A stretch of 64,000 nucleotides of DNA from an uncultured Clostridia bacterium (GCA_930990965.1 CAKNRQ010000006.1:1-64000), one strand, 5' to 3'. Positions 1 through 8,357 are shown, counted from the first letter of the stretch. A program made the numbers and translations. The notes: generated from the sequence alone by a model not told the origin.

Positions 1-67
1 CGGCAGCCAGATGCCGACTCCGGAGGAGATCAAAGAGAAGCTGCTCAGCATGAGGGAGGTACTGTAA
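1..67 (+). CDS. 2-oxoacid:ferredoxin oxidoreductase alpha subunit, C-terminal tail (partial)
   Basis: Only the last 21 residues are inside the window (frame starting at base 2, ending LLSMREVL), followed by a TAA at 65-67 that overlaps the ATG of the next gene by one base. The beta and gamma subunits of a 2-oxoacid:ferredoxin oxidoreductase follow directly, so this is most likely the end of the alpha (pyrimidine-binding) subunit of the same complex. The one-base stop/start overlap implies translational coupling. Identity rests on context, because the visible tail carries no diagnostic motif. Confidence 0.6.
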   Translation, partial: GSQMPTPEEIKEKLLSMREVL

Positions 68-810
68 TGGCCGTTGTATTTGAGAAGACCAAGCTGCTTA
101 CCGATAAGCCGTTCCACTATTGCCCCGGCTGCAACCACGGTATCGCGCATCGCCTGGTCGGTGAATGCATAGAAGAACTGGGCCTCGAGGACAACGTGAT
201 AGGCGTCGCCCCCGTCGGCTGCTCCGTTTTCGCTTACGATTACTTTAACTGCGACATGTTCGAGGCCGCGCATGGCCGCGCCCCCGCTGTCGCCACCGGT
301 ATCAAGCGTGTCCACCCGAACACCTGCGTATTCACCTACCAGGGCGACGGCGACCTCGCTTCCATCGGCACCAATGAGATAGTCCACGCCGCCCACCGCG
401 GCGAGAAGATCACCGTTATCTTCATCAACAACGCCATTTACGGCATGACCGGCGGCCAGATGGCCCCCACCACCCTCATCGGCCAGAAGACCACCACCAG
501 CCCCTACGGCCGCAGCGAGGAGTGGAGCGGCGCTCCCATCAAGGTGTGCGAGATGCTCAGCCAGATCCCTGACTGCTACTACGCCGAGCGCGTCGCCCTG
601 AACACCACCGCCAACATCATGAAGGCTAAGAAGGCCATCAAGAAGGCCTTCCAGTACCAGATGGAGGGCCACGGTCTGAACATCGTCGAAGTCCTCTCCA
701 CCTGCCCGACCAACTGGGGCATGAGCCCTGTTGAGGCCATCAAGTGGCTCGAAGACAACATGATCCCGTACTACCCGCTGGGTGTCTACAAGGATAAGGG
801 GGCCGAGTAA
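67..810 (+). CDS. korB: 2-oxoacid:ferredoxin oxidoreductase, beta (TPP-binding) subunit
   Basis: This 247-residue protein is the thiamine-diphosphate-binding beta subunit of a cytosolic 2-oxoacid:ferredoxin oxidoreductase, which oxidatively decarboxylates a 2-oxoacid to the acyl-CoA while reducing ferredoxin. A CPGCNHG motif lies at residues 19-25, the cofactor motif GDGD at about 93-96, and the INNAIYGMTGGQ stretch near 120-131 is the usual Mg-diphosphate region. The length is normal for the stand-alone subunit. It overlaps the preceding subunit by one base and is followed after 3 bp by the gamma subunit. 2-oxoglutarate is the usual substrate for this subunit layout, but branched-chain 2-oxoacids (Vor type) cannot be excluded from sequence alone. 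Confidence 0.88.
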   Translation: MAVVFEKTKLLTDKPFHYCPGCNHGIAHRLVGECIEELGLEDNVIGVAPVGCSVFAYDYFNCDMFEAAHGRAPAVATGIKRVHPNTCVFTYQGDGDLASIGTNEIVHAAHRGEKITVIFINNAIYGMTGGQMAPTTLIGQKTTTSPYGRSEEWSGAPIKVCEMLSQIPDCYYAERVALNTTANIMKAKKAIKKAFQYQMEGHGLNIVEVLSTCPTNWGMSPVEAIKWLEDNMIPYYPLGVYKDKGAE

Positions 811-813
811 GAT

Positions 814-1368
814 ATGAAGGAACAGTGTATATTCGCAGGTTTCGGTGGACAGGGCATGCTGCTCATAGGCAAGTTCCTGGCCGAGGCCGGTATGGAGAGC
901 GGACTGAACGTCTCCTGGCTCCCCAGCTACGGCCCTGAGATGCGCGGCGGCACAGCCAACTGCTCCGTCGTCGTCTCCGACAAGCCGGTCGCCAGCCCGC
1001 TGATAAACGTGGCTGACACCGTTCTGGCGATGAACAAGCCCTCCCTGCTGAAGTTCGAGGGCAGCGTTAAGAGCGGCGGCCTGCTGCTCATCAACAGCTC
1101 CATCATCGACATCAAGACCTCCCGCGAAGATGTTGACGCCGTCTATGTCCCCTGCAACGAGATAGCCGAGTCCATCGGCAACCTCAAGGGCCCCAACGTC
1201 GTCTTCCTCGGCGCTTACGTCGCCAAGAGGCCTGAGGTCATCAGCAAGGAGGCCATCATCGAGGCCATGCGCGTCGAGCTCGGCGAAAGGAAGGTCAAGT
1301 TCCTCGAAGGCAACGTCAAGGCTCTCGAGGCCGGTATGGCCTATGTCCAGGAGCACTACGGCGCCTGA
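814..1368 (+). CDS. korC: 2-oxoacid:ferredoxin oxidoreductase, gamma subunit
   Basis: This 184-residue protein is the gamma-domain subunit of the same oxidoreductase. It begins with the family signature GFGGQGMLL (residues 9-17) and carries the PSYGPEMRGGTANC segment (about 37-50) typical of the CoA-contacting gamma domain. It starts 3 bp after the beta subunit and is the last gene of the operon, ending 17 bp before a strong hairpin terminator. No ferredoxin-like delta subunit is visible on this side, so one, if present, must lie upstream of the window. Confidence 0.88.
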   Translation: MKEQCIFAGFGGQGMLLIGKFLAEAGMESGLNVSWLPSYGPEMRGGTANCSVVVSDKPVASPLINVADTVLAMNKPSLLKFEGSVKSGGLLLINSSIIDIKTSREDVDAVYVPCNEIAESIGNLKGPNVVFLGAYVAKRPEVISKEAIIEAMRVELGERKVKFLEGNVKALEAGMAYVQEHYGA

Positions 1369-1384
1369 AGCTAAAAGCAAACAT

Positions 1385-1415
1385 AAAAAAGGACCGCTTT
1401 AAGCGGTCCTTTTTT
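1385..1415. terminator. Bidirectional rho-independent terminator
   Basis: A 9-bp perfect stem (GGACCGCTT / AAGCGGTCC) lies at 1391-1409, with six A before it and six T after it, so it works on both strands. It closes the kor operon and the convergent membrane protein gene that ends at 1420. Confidence 0.9.
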
Positions 1416-1419
1416 GCGC

Positions 1420-1869
1420 TTATTTACCCTCACGCCGTCCGAACGGCACAAATATGAACGGAGTCAGCAGCCATTGAATCAACGCGCTCAGCCAGGTGCC
1501 AAGCCCCAGCCTGTAAAAGAGCACCGCGAGGAAGCTATCCCATTCGCTCAAATAGGCGTATATCACCGCCAAAGTGCCCGACGCTCCATTCACCAGCAAG
1601 CCGCTCACCACATTGATAACAGCAAGCACGCAGGCCGACATCGCTATCTCACGCCGCGTCATGCGTCTGAAGAACACCAGGCCGCCTATCAGCACAATGG
1701 CCACAAATACGGCGCCGTACACTATGAGCTCGCGCGTCGGGTCGCTCGTAACATAGCCCTCTTCGGTCGTGACAATGGCGAAGTTCAGCAGGAAGCGCAC
1801 TTCCAGCTCAAAGGCAATCACGCTGGCGACTACACAGTAGAGCGTGACTTTCCACCAGTTCTTCCTCAT
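1420..1869 (-). CDS. Small integral membrane protein, unknown function
   Basis: The protein has 149 residues and about four hydrophobic segments: near residues 8-27, 46-65, 72-95 and 120-140. It ends in a short basic tail (FGRREGK). No family is recognised. The start MRKNWWK is chosen because GGAGGT lies 7 bp upstream; a GTG five codons further upstream is the alternative. It is a single-gene unit with a consensus promoter just upstream and the shared terminator at 1385-1415 downstream. The single-gene layout gives no functional clue. Confidence 0.6.
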   Translation of the reverse strand: MRKNWWKVTLYCVVASVIAFELEVRFLLNFAIVTTEEGYVTSDPTRELIVYGAVFVAIVLIGGLVFFRRMTRREIAMSACVLAVINVVSGLLVNGASGTLAVIYAYLSEWDSFLAVLFYRLGLGTWLSALIQWLLTPFIFVPFGRREGK

Positions 1870-1897
1870 CCGGCCCACCTCCACAGTCTATAATAAA

Positions 1898-1926
1898 ATT
1901 ATAACTTGGGCCCGCGGGAATGTCAA
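1898..1926 (-). promoter_or_regulatory. Sigma-A type promoter for the 1420-1869 gene
   Basis: Read on the minus strand, TTGACA (bases 1921-1926) and TATAAT (1898-1903) are separated by exactly 17 bp. Both hexamers are perfect consensus. The start codon lies about 29 bp downstream of the -10 box. Confidence 0.8.
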
Positions 1927-2014
1927 TCTAGCCCTCACTGCGTCCGGCGGCTTTGCTATTTGGCGCTGCCTCTCCCCTTCGTATGTATACGCCTGAATCT
2001 TCCGTTTCGTTACA

Positions 2015-2042
2015 AAGAAGGCCCGGAAAACCGGGCCTTCTT
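2015..2042 (-). terminator. Rho-independent terminator of the nucleoside operon
   Basis: A 12-bp perfect inverted repeat (AAGAAGGCCCGG / CCGGGCCTTCTT) with an AAAA loop lies immediately after the stop codon of the 2042-2677 gene. The U tract is built into the 3-prime arm (CUUCUUU). Confidence 0.75.
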
Positions 2043-2677
2043 CAATTCAATATCCACATCTGCCCGTCGGGCATCCTCCACAGCGCCCCCAGGCGCCGCT
2101 CTATGACAGCGCCGCTGGCCGCGTCGCGGACCACAACTTCCTCGCGGTAGTCCGGATCTTCATACCAGGCCGAGAAATAAAGCTTGCCGTCGCGCAGAGA
2201 GTCAAACGCCTCTGTACGGCCAACTTTGAATTTCACTCGCTCCGGCCAGATGAACTCAAACACGTCGTCACTCGAGTGCCGTATCAGCGTGGGCGGCGAG
2301 GGCTTCAGCATTAGGTTGTAGCAGTCCTCCACGCTCGAAAGCGGTATCTCTGCAACAGCCTCACATGCACGCATATCACCGCTGTAGCGCGAGAGTTCGA
2401 TACTTCCCGCTCCGAAATCCACCAGCAGCAGGTATATGTACCCGTCAAAGCCTAAAGGGTTTCCCCAATACCTGCCCTTCCCTGCCGGAAGAAGTACGGT
2501 CCGGCCGTCAGGGTAATGGATAAATACGAGCTTGTTGCCCTCCAGTGTGCGGCCGGATCTATAGATTTCCTCGGCTTCGTATAGGTCGCCGCTGCAACGG
2601 TCGCAGCCGTAGTACCAGCCGTCAATTCCCTCTACGGGCGACATGCTGTAAATGCCGTCGGTCGCTATTTTCTTCAA
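2042..2677 (-). CDS. Hypothetical protein, soluble
   Basis: This 211-residue protein has no signal peptide or membrane segment and is rich in aromatic and acidic residues. A CDRC pair (YGCDRCSGD, residues 24-32) and repeated short beta-like stretches suggest an all-beta fold; this is inference. I do not recognise the family. The start is a TTG (MKKIATDG) with AAGGAG 6 bp upstream. It sits 21 bp after a metallo-beta-lactamase-fold gene and is the last gene of an apparent three-gene operon led by pyrimidine nucleoside phosphorylase. A terminator abuts its stop codon. Confidence 0.55.
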   Translation of the reverse strand: MKKIATDGIYSMSPVEGIDGWYYGCDRCSGDLYEAEEIYRSGRTLEGNKLVFIHYPDGRTVLLPAGKGRYWGNPLGFDGYIYLLLVDFGAGSIELSRYSGDMRACEAVAEIPLSSVEDCYNLMLKPSPPTLIRHSSDDVFEFIWPERVKFKVGRTEAFDSLRDGKLYFSAWYEDPDYREEVVVRDAASGAVIERRLGALWRMPDGQMWILN

Positions 2678-2698
2678 GTATTTCTCCTTTGCGGTTTA

Positions 2699-3514
2699 TT
2701 ACAGCTCTATAGTCTCCCCGGCGTGCAGGTAATGCACTCTTTCGCCCATGCGGCTCTTCATGCGCTCATAGCTGGGCAGTCCCGTGCAGTGGCCGGTGTA
2801 GTAAACCGTGCCGGGCATTGCAAGCAGGAAGTCTGCCGTGCCATCTACCAGCGGGGCGTTCACCTCTGCCGTACCTGGTATGGCCAGGTGGAAGCCCCCG
2901 ACCACCGCAGTGAGCGGCGACGGGTCTAGTTGCCCGGCCTTTTGAATTATGTTAACTATACCCCTGTGCGCGCAGCCGGCTATCAGCATGCGCTTGTCCC
3001 CTTCTGCTATGAGCAAATCCTGCTCGTGCGCGAAATCGTCAGGAGTCACGGAGTCGGCGCCCATGAGCACGTCATTGGCCGGAGAGTGCAGTTCATCGCC
3101 CGTTACGCCTGAAAACAGGGTGATTCCAGGGCAAATATCCAACTTCTCATTCACCTCTACAAACCGATCGCTATCCTTGAGCGACTGATCGAGGCCAATA
3201 TACTCCACCGGCTGCTCCGGCTTTCTGGAATATCGCTTGCCGAAGGCTCCTTTTCTTATGTAAACCTTTGCTCTGTTGTTCACCTCAAGGAACCTGGCCA
3301 GGCCGCCGCCGTGGTCATAGTGGCCGTGGCTCAGGATGCAGAACTCGGCTTCGCGCAGGTCAATGCCGAGCGCACCGGCATTTTCGGTGAAGAGCGCATC
3401 GGAGCCGGTGTCAAAGAGGAACTTGTGCCCCGCGGCCTCAATCCAGAGGCTGAGGCCGTGTTCGGCCCCGAAGCCGGGCAGGGCGCAGTTATCTACTAGG
3501 CAGGTGAGCTTCAT
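2699..3514 (-). CDS. MBL-fold metallohydrolase, COG1237 type
   Basis: This 271-residue metallo-beta-lactamase-fold hydrolase carries the metal-binding motif SHGHYDHGGG (residues 62-71). Further metal ligands are likely in AGCAHRGIVN and YTGHCTG near the C terminus. The closest family is COG1237, often named 7,8-dihydropterin-6-methyl-4-(beta-D-ribofuranosyl)aminobenzene-5-phosphate synthase-like; most bacterial members have no proven substrate. Its ATG overlaps the stop of the pyrimidine nucleoside phosphorylase gene by 4 bp (ATGA), so the two are translationally coupled. A role in nucleoside or sugar-phosphate metabolism is possible but unproven. Confidence 0.78.
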   Translation of the reverse strand: MKLTCLVDNCALPGFGAEHGLSLWIEAAGHKFLFDTGSDALFTENAGALGIDLREAEFCILSHGHYDHGGGLARFLEVNNRAKVYIRKGAFGKRYSRKPEQPVEYIGLDQSLKDSDRFVEVNEKLDICPGITLFSGVTGDELHSPANDVLMGADSVTPDDFAHEQDLLIAEGDKRMLIAGCAHRGIVNIIQKAGQLDPSPLTAVVGGFHLAIPGTAEVNAPLVDGTADFLLAMPGTVYYTGHCTGLPSYERMKSRMGERVHYLHAGETIEL

Positions 3515-4830
3515 GCGTTGTCCTCCGCTCGTACTATGGCCTTGACGAAGGGCACTGGCTCGGGCTTGTCCGCGCCAATAGTGTAGGCACGGCGCAGCAG
3601 CCCGGCGGCGCTCTCGGCGCTCGCCTCGTCTCGGGCGTGGATGGTGGCGATGCTCTCACCCTCGCTCACAGCGTCGCCGCGCTTTTTGTGCAGCACCACG
3701 CCGACGGCGAGGTCTATGACGCTCTCAGCCGTCTCACGGCCGCCGCCGAGGTGCATGCTCACGAGGCCGACGCCCTGGGCGTCAATGTGCTGGACGTAGC
3801 CAGACGCGGTGCTGGCGACCTCGTACTTCACCGGCGCGTCAGGCAGGAGCGTGGTGTCGTAGACGGCACTCTCGTCGCCACCCTGGGCCTTTATGAACTC
3901 GGCGAATTTGGCGAGGGCGCTGCCGTCGGCTATGCCTCGCTCGAGCATTTTGCGGGCCTCGGCGTCGTTGTGCGCCGCCCCGGCCTCAGTCAGTATGCAG
4001 CCGCCGAGCGTGAGGCAGAGTTCTTCAAGGTCGCCGTGGTACTCGCCCTTGAGCAGCGAGAGCGCCTCCTTGACCTCGAGCGCGTTGCCCACGGCATTGC
4101 CGAGGGGCTGGTCCATATCGGTTATGCAGGCCACGGTCCTGCGTCCGGCCAGGCGTCCCACCTCCACCATCTCACGCGCCAGGGTGAGGGCGTCATCCTC
4201 CGTCTTCATGAATGCGCCGGAGCCGACCTTGACGTCCAGGACGATGACGTCGGCGCCCGCGGCGAGCTTCTTGGACATGATGCTGCTCACTATGAGCGGG
4301 ATGCTCTGCACGGTACCGGTGACGTCGCGCAGGGCGTAGAGTTTCTTGTCGGCCGGGTCGAGGTCGGCGGTCTGGCCGGCTATGGCGAAGCCGACGGATT
4401 GCACTTGGGAGAGGAACTGCTCGTCCGTCAGGGCACTCGAGAAGCCCGGGAAGCTCTCAAGCTTGTCAAGCGTGCCGCCGGTGTGGCCGAGTCCGCGCCC
4501 GGACATTTTGGCCATGTGCAGGCCCTGGGCCGCAACCATCGGCAGCAGGGCCAGCGAGGTCTTGTCGCCCACGCCGCCGGTGGAGTGCTTGTCCGCTTTG
4601 ACGCCGGTGATGGAGCTCAAATCCAGCGTCTCGCCTGAGTTCATCATGGCCAGCGTGAGGTCCAGGGTCTCGCGGCGGGTCATGCCGCGCCATACTATCG
4701 CCATCAGCAGCGCCGAAGTCTGATAGTCCGGGATGCTCCCGTCTGTCACGCCCTTGATGAAAAACTCTATCTCTTCGGTGGACAGCTCGCCGCCGTCGCG
4801 TTTTTTGGCAATAATATCTGTCATCAACAT
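3511..4830 (-). CDS. pdp: Pyrimidine-nucleoside phosphorylase
   Basis: This 439-residue cytosolic enzyme cleaves uridine, thymidine or deoxyuridine with phosphate to give the base and a (deoxy)ribose-1-phosphate in pyrimidine salvage. The family signature KHSTGGVGDK lies at residues 81-90, preceded by the helical domain with ALLMAIVWRGM. SGRGLGHTGGTLDKLES follows at about 114-130, and KLAAGADVIVLDVKVGSGAF near 190-210. The length matches the DeoA/Pdp family (430-440). The start is the first ATG of MLMTD, with GGAGGT 7 bp upstream. Two further genes are coupled or close downstream. Thymidine phosphorylase (deoA) is the alternative name; Firmicute enzymes are usually the broader Pdp type. Confidence 0.9.
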   Translation of the reverse strand: MLMTDIIAKKRDGGELSTEEIEFFIKGVTDGSIPDYQTSALLMAIVWRGMTRRETLDLTLAMMNSGETLDLSSITGVKADKHSTGGVGDKTSLALLPMVAAQGLHMAKMSGRGLGHTGGTLDKLESFPGFSSALTDEQFLSQVQSVGFAIAGQTADLDPADKKLYALRDVTGTVQSIPLIVSSIMSKKLAAGADVIVLDVKVGSGAFMKTEDDALTLAREMVEVGRLAGRRTVACITDMDQPLGNAVGNALEVKEALSLLKGEYHGDLEELCLTLGGCILTEAGAAHNDAEARKMLERGIADGSALAKFAEFIKAQGGDESAVYDTTLLPDAPVKYEVASTASGYVQHIDAQGVGLVSMHLGGGRETAESVIDLAVGVVLHKKRGDAVSEGESIATIHARDEASAESAAGLLRRAYTIGADKPEPVPFVKAIVRAEDNA

Positions 4831-4872
4831 ATCCGTTACCTCCGGTGACTGTTTCTTGTATTTCTTTCTAAT

Positions 4873-4901
4873 ATAATATCACCTTCAGCGCGGAAATACA
4901 A
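4873..4901 (-). promoter_or_regulatory. Candidate promoter of the nucleoside phosphorylase operon
   Basis: On the minus strand TTGTAT (4896-4901) and TATTAT (4873-4878) are spaced by 17 bp, about 43 bp before the start of the phosphorylase gene. The -35 box overlaps the end of the upstream gene (4885-5418), so read-through from that gene is also possible. Confidence 0.45.
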
Positions 4902-5418
4902 CGTATTCCCTGCCGTTTATGCGCTGTACGACACCGCTCGCCCAGTCGGGGACGCGCACGTTTTCACTTGGCAGCGCCACCAGCAGCCGCTGTCCGTCAA
5001 AGCGCGAAAGCGTCCCGTCCGGCGACGTGTACCAGAGCGGTTCCTCGGACGGAGAGGGAGCCGTTTCCGGCTCCCTGACTGGAGTATCTGCCTGCGCGGC
5101 GGCGCTCTCATCCCTCTCAGGTTCGCCCCGATCCGGCGGCGGTACACCTCCCGCCAGGCCCGCGTATTCCGGTTCCCCGGGAAAGCCGGCGAGCTCGGAG
5201 CGGGTAAATCTGCGCCGCAGCCTGAGTATGCCGTCACCGCTCCCATCGGGCGCGAGTATGCCCAGGTAGCCCTCGCGGCCGGAGCCGTACAGGGATATGC
5301 GGACCAGGTCTCCCGCATAAGTGGCCTCGGCCGTGAACACGGTGTAGGCCCCTTCCCGGCTTGCCGTCACACGGCCGCAGTCAACGCCTTCAAGTATGAT
5401 AGGCCATGAGCCCTCCAT
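4885..5418 (-). CDS. Hypothetical two-domain protein with proline/acid-rich linker
   Basis: The 177-residue protein has an N-terminal beta-rich region (about 1-95), a low-complexity linker rich in Pro, Glu, Ser and Ala (about 95-130) and a C-terminal region (130-177) ending EYVVFPR. No signal peptide or membrane segment is seen. I do not recognise either part. The start MEGSWPI has AGGGGGT upstream. It precedes the pyrimidine nucleoside phosphorylase operon on the same strand by 54 bp. Confidence 0.5.
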   Translation of the reverse strand: MEGSWPIILEGVDCGRVTASREGAYTVFTAEATYAGDLVRISLYGSGREGYLGILAPDGSGDGILRLRRRFTRSELAGFPGEPEYAGLAGGVPPPDRGEPERDESAAAQADTPVREPETAPSPSEEPLWYTSPDGTLSRFDGQRLLVALPSENVRVPDWASGVVQRINGREYVVFPR

Positions 5419-5490
5419 AGCGACACCCCCTGAGCTGAGGATATGCCGCCCGATGCGGCCTTATGACATCAAAATGCGCCATGCATCCAT

Positions 5491-6309
5491 TTACAAAAGC
5501 GCCAGTCCGGCCATTGCCGAGACCAGGTTTGCCAATATGGCGTAGCTCACCGCTTCGCTCGGGCTGCCCGCGCCCCTGCGCGGCAGTTCACGCCGGTACA
5601 CAACCGCCTCGACAAATGTAACCGCCAGTTCTCCCACTATAACCAGCAGCAGCCAACGCCCGTAGAAATATGCCGCCAGGTTCAAGGCAATATTCAGCGC
5701 TGCCTGAGTGGCGAGGTTTACAAGTACAATGAACGCCAGCACACGTCGAGCTCTATACCCAAAGATCAGCGCAACCAAGCCCTCAATCAGCAGTGTAACG
5801 GCTATCCTGCCAATCAAGCCGAGCATCTCGCCGCCGTAGTCATAGCTGCGCTCCAGCGCCAGCCCGCCCTCTGCAGAGAGGTCCACCGTGAAGTAGCTGT
5901 CAAAGGCATAGCTGCCGCAGACGTCCGAAGAGAGCCACTCGCCCGTGATCGGGAAGTAGAGCAGCAGTTTGAAGGTATTCGGCGGGTAGTACGTCCAGTC
6001 GAGCGAGCCATCGGAGCAGTCCCAGAGCTCGTTGAGGAAATAGAAGCCGTCCGTGTCCTCATAGCTCTGGAAGGCGCGCCAAATCTCCGTGTCCGTCACC
6101 TCATACCACTCCTGCGGCGTGAAGCCGGGGTCGTAGCTGTATGGACCGGTGGATTCTTTCTCGGAGAGCAGCGTCCCGTACACGCGCCCATCGGGCAGGT
6201 TTTTAAGCCTTATGCGCACCGACGGTTTCGGCCCCGTGTCCGCGAAAGCGCCAAGGCTCAGAACAAGGCCGAGCGAGATCGCCAATACTAATGCAAGCAG
6301 CTTTTTCAT
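5491..6309 (-). CDS. Exported membrane protein, unknown function
   Basis: The 272-residue protein has a signal peptide (residues 1-23, cleavage likely after GAFA), an extracytoplasmic domain of about 130 residues, and a C-terminal membrane domain of four or five segments (about 165-272). The extracytoplasmic part contains VRIRLKNLPDGRVYGTLLSE and KESTGPYSYDPG, a pattern I associate with uncharacterised Clostridial membrane proteins. No function is known to me. AAAGGAGGA precedes the ATG. It lies downstream of a zinc-ribbon membrane protein but is separated from it by a hairpin terminator (6366-6409). Confidence 0.6.
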   Translation of the reverse strand: MKKLLALVLAISLGLVLSLGAFADTGPKPSVRIRLKNLPDGRVYGTLLSEKESTGPYSYDPGFTPQEWYEVTDTEIWRAFQSYEDTDGFYFLNELWDCSDGSLDWTYYPPNTFKLLLYFPITGEWLSSDVCGSYAFDSYFTVDLSAEGGLALERSYDYGGEMLGLIGRIAVTLLIEGLVALIFGYRARRVLAFIVLVNLATQAALNIALNLAAYFYGRWLLLVIVGELAVTFVEAVVYRRELPRRGAGSPSEAVSYAILANLVSAMAGLALL

Positions 6310-6365
6310 CCTGTCCTCCTTTGAAGGCAGACGTACTCATTCCATATTTCAGACGCCAATAGAGA

Positions 6366-6409
6366 TAAAAAGTTGCGCTCCACCCGCAATTTTCTAGGGT
6401 GAAGCGCAA
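6366..6409 (-). terminator. Rho-independent terminator of the zinc-ribbon protein gene
   Basis: A 13-bp stem with one mismatch (arms 6373-6385 and 6397-6409) is followed on the minus strand by CTTTTT. It begins 4 bp after the stop of the gene at 6414-7124. Confidence 0.75.
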
Positions 6410-6413
6410 TATT

Positions 6414-7124
6414 TCAGTTGAAAAGGTCACGCCGGCGGCCGTAGTAGACGCCAGTTGCTATGGCATAGCCAAATGGTATGAGCATTCTCAGCAAAAGCGT
6501 TACAAGTAAATAATAGTAATCCGTATAAACGGCAAAGCAGACGGAATACACAAGGCTTGCTATCGGAGGGACAACTATAACCGCGAAGTAGAGTGTCAAG
6601 CCCTTGCGCAGGAAACGCGATAGCCACGCGCGCGCGACGAAGGCCGCCGCGCCCGCAGCGATGCACAGCAGGGCGATGGCAATAACTCCCCAGGTCAGCC
6701 AAGGCGCAAGCGCGCTCATAAGCTCTACATAGGACAGCGACGTAATGCCTGATCCCAGATTTGTCACGCCGCGATATATGTAGTATATGCCCGTCAGAGG
6801 CAGTAGAATGCTCACCACAGCGTTGTGCCAACGCATCCCCCGCTCCGCGCTCTCACTCTTGCTGCGGCTCGCACTCGAACTGACGCCGGACGCAGCGGTG
6901 TACACTCCGGCCTGGGTCCAGCGGTCGCGGGCGTCGCCCTCTTCACCGCTGTAGGAGTGCGCGCCTCGCTTCTCCTCGCGGTACGTCCGGCTATACTCTC
7001 CGCTATCACGCGCCTCAGGCTCTCCCTTGGGCGGGATAGCGCCGTCAAAGTTGTATTCATACCCGCACCAGGGACACAAATCCGTGGCTATAACGACTTC
7101 TTTGCCGCAATTTGGACACTTCAC
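6414..7124 (-). CDS. Zinc-ribbon membrane protein
   Basis: This 236-residue protein has an N-terminal zinc ribbon (CPNCGKEV at 3-10 and CPWCGYEY at 18-25), a hydrophilic Ser/Arg/Glu-rich linker to about residue 95, and four hydrophobic segments between about 103 and 228. The arrangement of cytosolic zinc ribbon plus membrane bundle is common in Clostridia, where its function is unknown. The start is a GTG (MKCPNC) with GGGGGG upstream. It forms its own unit with a terminator directly downstream. Confidence 0.65.
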   Translation of the reverse strand: MKCPNCGKEVVIATDLCPWCGYEYNFDGAIPPKGEPEARDSGEYSRTYREEKRGAHSYSGEEGDARDRWTQAGVYTAASGVSSSASRSKSESAERGMRWHNAVVSILLPLTGIYYIYRGVTNLGSGITSLSYVELMSALAPWLTWGVIAIALLCIAAGAAAFVARAWLSRFLRKGLTLYFAVIVVPPIASLVYSVCFAVYTDYYYLLVTLLLRMLIPFGYAIATGVYYGRRRDLFN

Positions 7125-7149
7125 ACCTGATTCCCCCCAATTTGAAATG

Positions 7150-7172
7150 CGGCCCGGCTTTGCGCCGGGCCG
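7150..7172 (-). terminator. Hairpin after the CofE-like gene
   Basis: A 9-bp perfect GC stem (CGGCCCGGC / GCCGGGCCG) lies 6 bp after the stop of the gene at 7179-8357. The downstream tract on the minus strand is only moderately T-rich, so termination may be partial. Confidence 0.5.
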
Positions 7173-7178
7173 TATAAC

Positions 7179-8357
7179 TTATTCAGCGTAGTTGCTGAAG
7201 TAGTTCTGGACGATGATGATGGGCGTTCCCTTATCGCCGCTGCCGCTCGTGAGGTCGCAGAGCGAGCCGATGAGGTCCGTGAGCTGGCGCGGGGTTGTTC
7301 CTTCGCTGACCATCTTGCCCTTGAGGTCGGAGTCTTTGGCGCGTATGGAGCCCTTTATGGCCTCGCGCAGTTCCTCGCCGGAGAGCCCGGCGAAATCGTT
7401 GTCGGCCAGGTACTTGAGCTTGAGCTCATTTGGCACGCCGCGCAGTCCCTCAGTGAAACCGGGGCTGACGACCGGGTCCGCGAGCTCCCATATCTTGCCC
7501 TGCGGGTCCTTGAAAGCGCCGTCGCCGTAGACCATGGCCTCGACCTTCACGCCGGTGCGGCGCAAGAGCTCGGCCTGCACGCCCTCGGCGACTGCCTGGG
7601 CGTTCTTGGGGAAGAGCTTTACCTTGTCCTCACTGGCCTTGTTGGAACCGAGGAGGCCGAACTGGCACCAGCCGGAGCCGTTGACCGGGGCGTTGAGTAT
7701 GTCGCAGAGCGTGAGCACGCGCTCGCCCCCGGCTGCCTTTATGTGGCGCTGAGTGCGTATGCGGGAGTGTATGTCGCAGCAGAGCACGTCCTTTGTGAAG
7801 TTAACTATGGCCTCAGGGCGGTTGGCAAAGACTATCTCGCACTCCGCTCCTTCGCCGCGGATAACGTTCTCGTAGTACTCGACATAGTCCACGCCGGTGA
7901 AGGGGTGGCTGACATAGCCGAAGTAGCTGCGGTATTTGGCAAGGCTGAGCACGTCGCGGTAGGGATCTACGCCGCTCTCATCCAGGGCGTCGAGGTCAAA
8001 GAGATGATTGCCCACCTCGTCGCTGGGATAGCTGAGCATGAGGACTACTTTCTTGCAGCCGCGGGCTATGCCGCGCAGGCATATTGCAAAGCGGTTGCGG
8101 GAGAGTATGGGGAACACCACGCCCACCGTGCCGCCGCCGAGCTTGGCGCGCACATCGGCGGCTATGTCGTCAACGCTCGCGTAGTTGCCGTCGGCGCGGG
8201 CCACCACGCTCTCAGTCACGGCCACCACGTCGCGCTCGTGCAGTTGGAAGCCGTCCTCGGCCATCGCGCGTTCCACGCTATCGCATACGACGGAGACGAT
8301 ATCGTCGCCCTCGCGGACAATCGGGGCGCGCACACCCCGGGATATGACACCTGGCAT
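7179..8357 (-). CDS. Coenzyme F420-0:L-glutamate ligase (CofE)-like protein
   Basis: This 392-residue cytosolic protein resembles the CofE/FbiB ligase family (COG1478), which adds glutamate to F420-0 in methanogens and actinobacteria. Family-like stretches are the N-terminal VVAVTESVVARADGNY and later VKLFPKN and VEAMVYGDGAFKDP. The start at MPGVISRG is supported by GGAGGAAG about 6 bp upstream; a start 16 codons earlier has no such site. No other F420 gene is in the window, and Firmicutes of this type generally do not make F420, so the acceptor is probably another molecule (inference). It is a single-gene unit. Confidence 0.7.
   Translation of the reverse strand: MPGVISRGVRAPIVREGDDIVSVVCDSVERAMAEDGFQLHERDVVAVTESVVARADGNYASVDDIAADVRAKLGGGTVGVVFPILSRNRFAICLRGIARGCKKVVLMLSYPSDEVGNHLFDLDALDESGVDPYRDVLSLAKYRSYFGYVSHPFTGVDYVEYYENVIRGEGAECEIVFANRPEAIVNFTKDVLCCDIHSRIRTQRHIKAAGGERVLTLCDILNAPVNGSGWCQFGLLGSNKASEDKVKLFPKNAQAVAEGVQAELLRRTGVKVEAMVYGDGAFKDPQGKIWELADPVVSPGFTEGLRGVPNELKLKYLADNDFAGLSGEELREAIKGSIRAKDSDLKGKMVSEGTTPRQLTDLIGSLCDLTSGSGDKGTPIIIVQNYFSNYAE

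Noticed and set aside
3637..4638. 333-codon plus-strand open frame
   Set aside because: It lies entirely antisense to the pyrimidine nucleoside phosphorylase gene, lacks an SD and has the His/Ala/Val-rich composition of antisense frames in GC-rich DNA.
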